64,000 nt of DNA from an uncultured Pelagibacteraceae bacterium (GTDB lineage: Bacteria; Pseudomonadota; Alphaproteobacteria; Pelagibacterales; Pelagibacteraceae). Made by a program: the position numbers and the translations under genes. The DNA lies in the NCBI GenBank assembly GCA_902636075.1, contig CACPQM010000004.1, positions 1 through 64,000 on the forward strand. The letters are read 5' to 3'. The notes under the pieces are model-generated. The model did no database searches. It was not told the origin of the DNA and saw only the letters and a program-made list of their open reading frames with translations. Positions 63,896 to 64,000 of this stretch are shown here, piece after piece; within the stretch, counting starts at the first letter, position 1; each line of letters starts with the position of its first letter.

Positions 63896-64000
63896 TTAAT
63901 TAAGCTCAGTGATAACTCTATCCACTATCTCAGATGCTATTAAAGATTTGTTTTTCTTTAATAACTTTTCACTCTCTTTATTTTTATAAAATATAGAAAC
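63896..64000 (-). CDS. coaBC: Phosphopantothenoylcysteine decarboxylase/synthase, C-terminal end (cut)
   Basis: Only the last 34 codons are in the window. The peptide ends SLIASEIVDRVITELN, like the CoaBC (Dfp) tail (SKxxxAxxIxDxI), and the gene directly precedes dut, its usual neighbour. The short stretch limits certainty. Confidence 0.7.
   Translation of the reverse strand, partial: VSIFYKNKESEKLLKKNKSLIASEIVDRVITELN

Overview
The window reads as a core-genome segment of a SAR11 (Pelagibacterales) alphaproteobacterium. Grounds: very high A+T content; extremely short intergenic spaces (only two exceed 200 bp); many start/stop overlaps; and alphaproteobacterial gene orders (hemE-hemH-hemJ-rho, mnmE-mnmG-rsmG-parA-parB, metK-nusA-infB-rbfA-rpsO-pnp, irr/fabA-fabB-fabI, rubrerythrin-FeS-DUF3501). 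No rRNA, tRNA, insertion sequence, phage gene or CRISPR array was found. The assignment is inferred from content, not from a search.

Layout. 1-2553 (minus strand): 5' end of aroE, a secreted polysaccharide-lyase-like protein, maf and the PPDK regulator ppsR. 2554-2836: the longest gene-free stretch, a candidate chromosome origin because hemE and the ppsR-type gene flank oriC in other alphaproteobacteria. 2837-14837: haem genes, rho, an inserted GT41 glycosyltransferase/sulfotransferase pair, mnmE, mnmG, rsmG (with an exact parS site inside the gene), parA and parB. 14834-19444: holA, lptE, leuS and a DUF3576 lipoprotein. 19445-23004: a porin, a ThiE/TenI-like protein, the YggS PLP protein, an L,D-transpeptidase, a winged-helix regulator and a 35-codon ArfA-like gene. 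23009-27705: a PfkB kinase, nth, dapB, an FG-GAP/UnbV secreted protein and a Cys-rich secreted protein. 27604-31521: a micro-ORF and the dnaJ-dnaK-grpE chaperones. 31557-42700: rdgB, an LpoA-like protein, rsmI, a BON lipoprotein, the malic enzyme-PTA fusion, murJ, trpS, nfu, a Bax-like glucosaminidase, a polysaccharide deacetylase and a short TsaB. 42709-48638: Fur, miaB, phoH, ybeY, lnt and metK. 48695-55594: nusA-infB-rbfA-rpsO-pnp plus an ABM-fold protein. 55598-59267: msrB, two small or unknown genes and fabI-fabB-fabA. 59339-62275: Irr and the rubrerythrin operon. 62268-64000: an SH3 protein, a MoeB/ThiF family enzyme, dut and the 3' end of coaBC.

Genes that plausibly work together: origin, parS and ParAB for chromosome start-up and segregation; hemE/H/J with the haem-responsive regulator Irr, whose own leader and the rubrerythrin promoter carry related TTTAGAA boxes; MiaB, TsaB, MnmE and MnmG in tRNA modification; Lnt, LptE, DolP-like, MurJ, Bax-like, L,D-transpeptidase and LpoA-like proteins in envelope building; and FabA/B/I in unsaturated fatty acid synthesis.

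No wholly new multi-gene system is evident. The best leads are the Irr-box/rubrerythrin/DUF3501 unit, the terminator hairpin directly in front of nusA, the shortened TsaB with a head-to-head overlapping neighbour, two divergent genes that start on one palindromic ATGCAT, the ArfA micro-gene, and the GT41-sulfotransferase pair inside the origin cluster.
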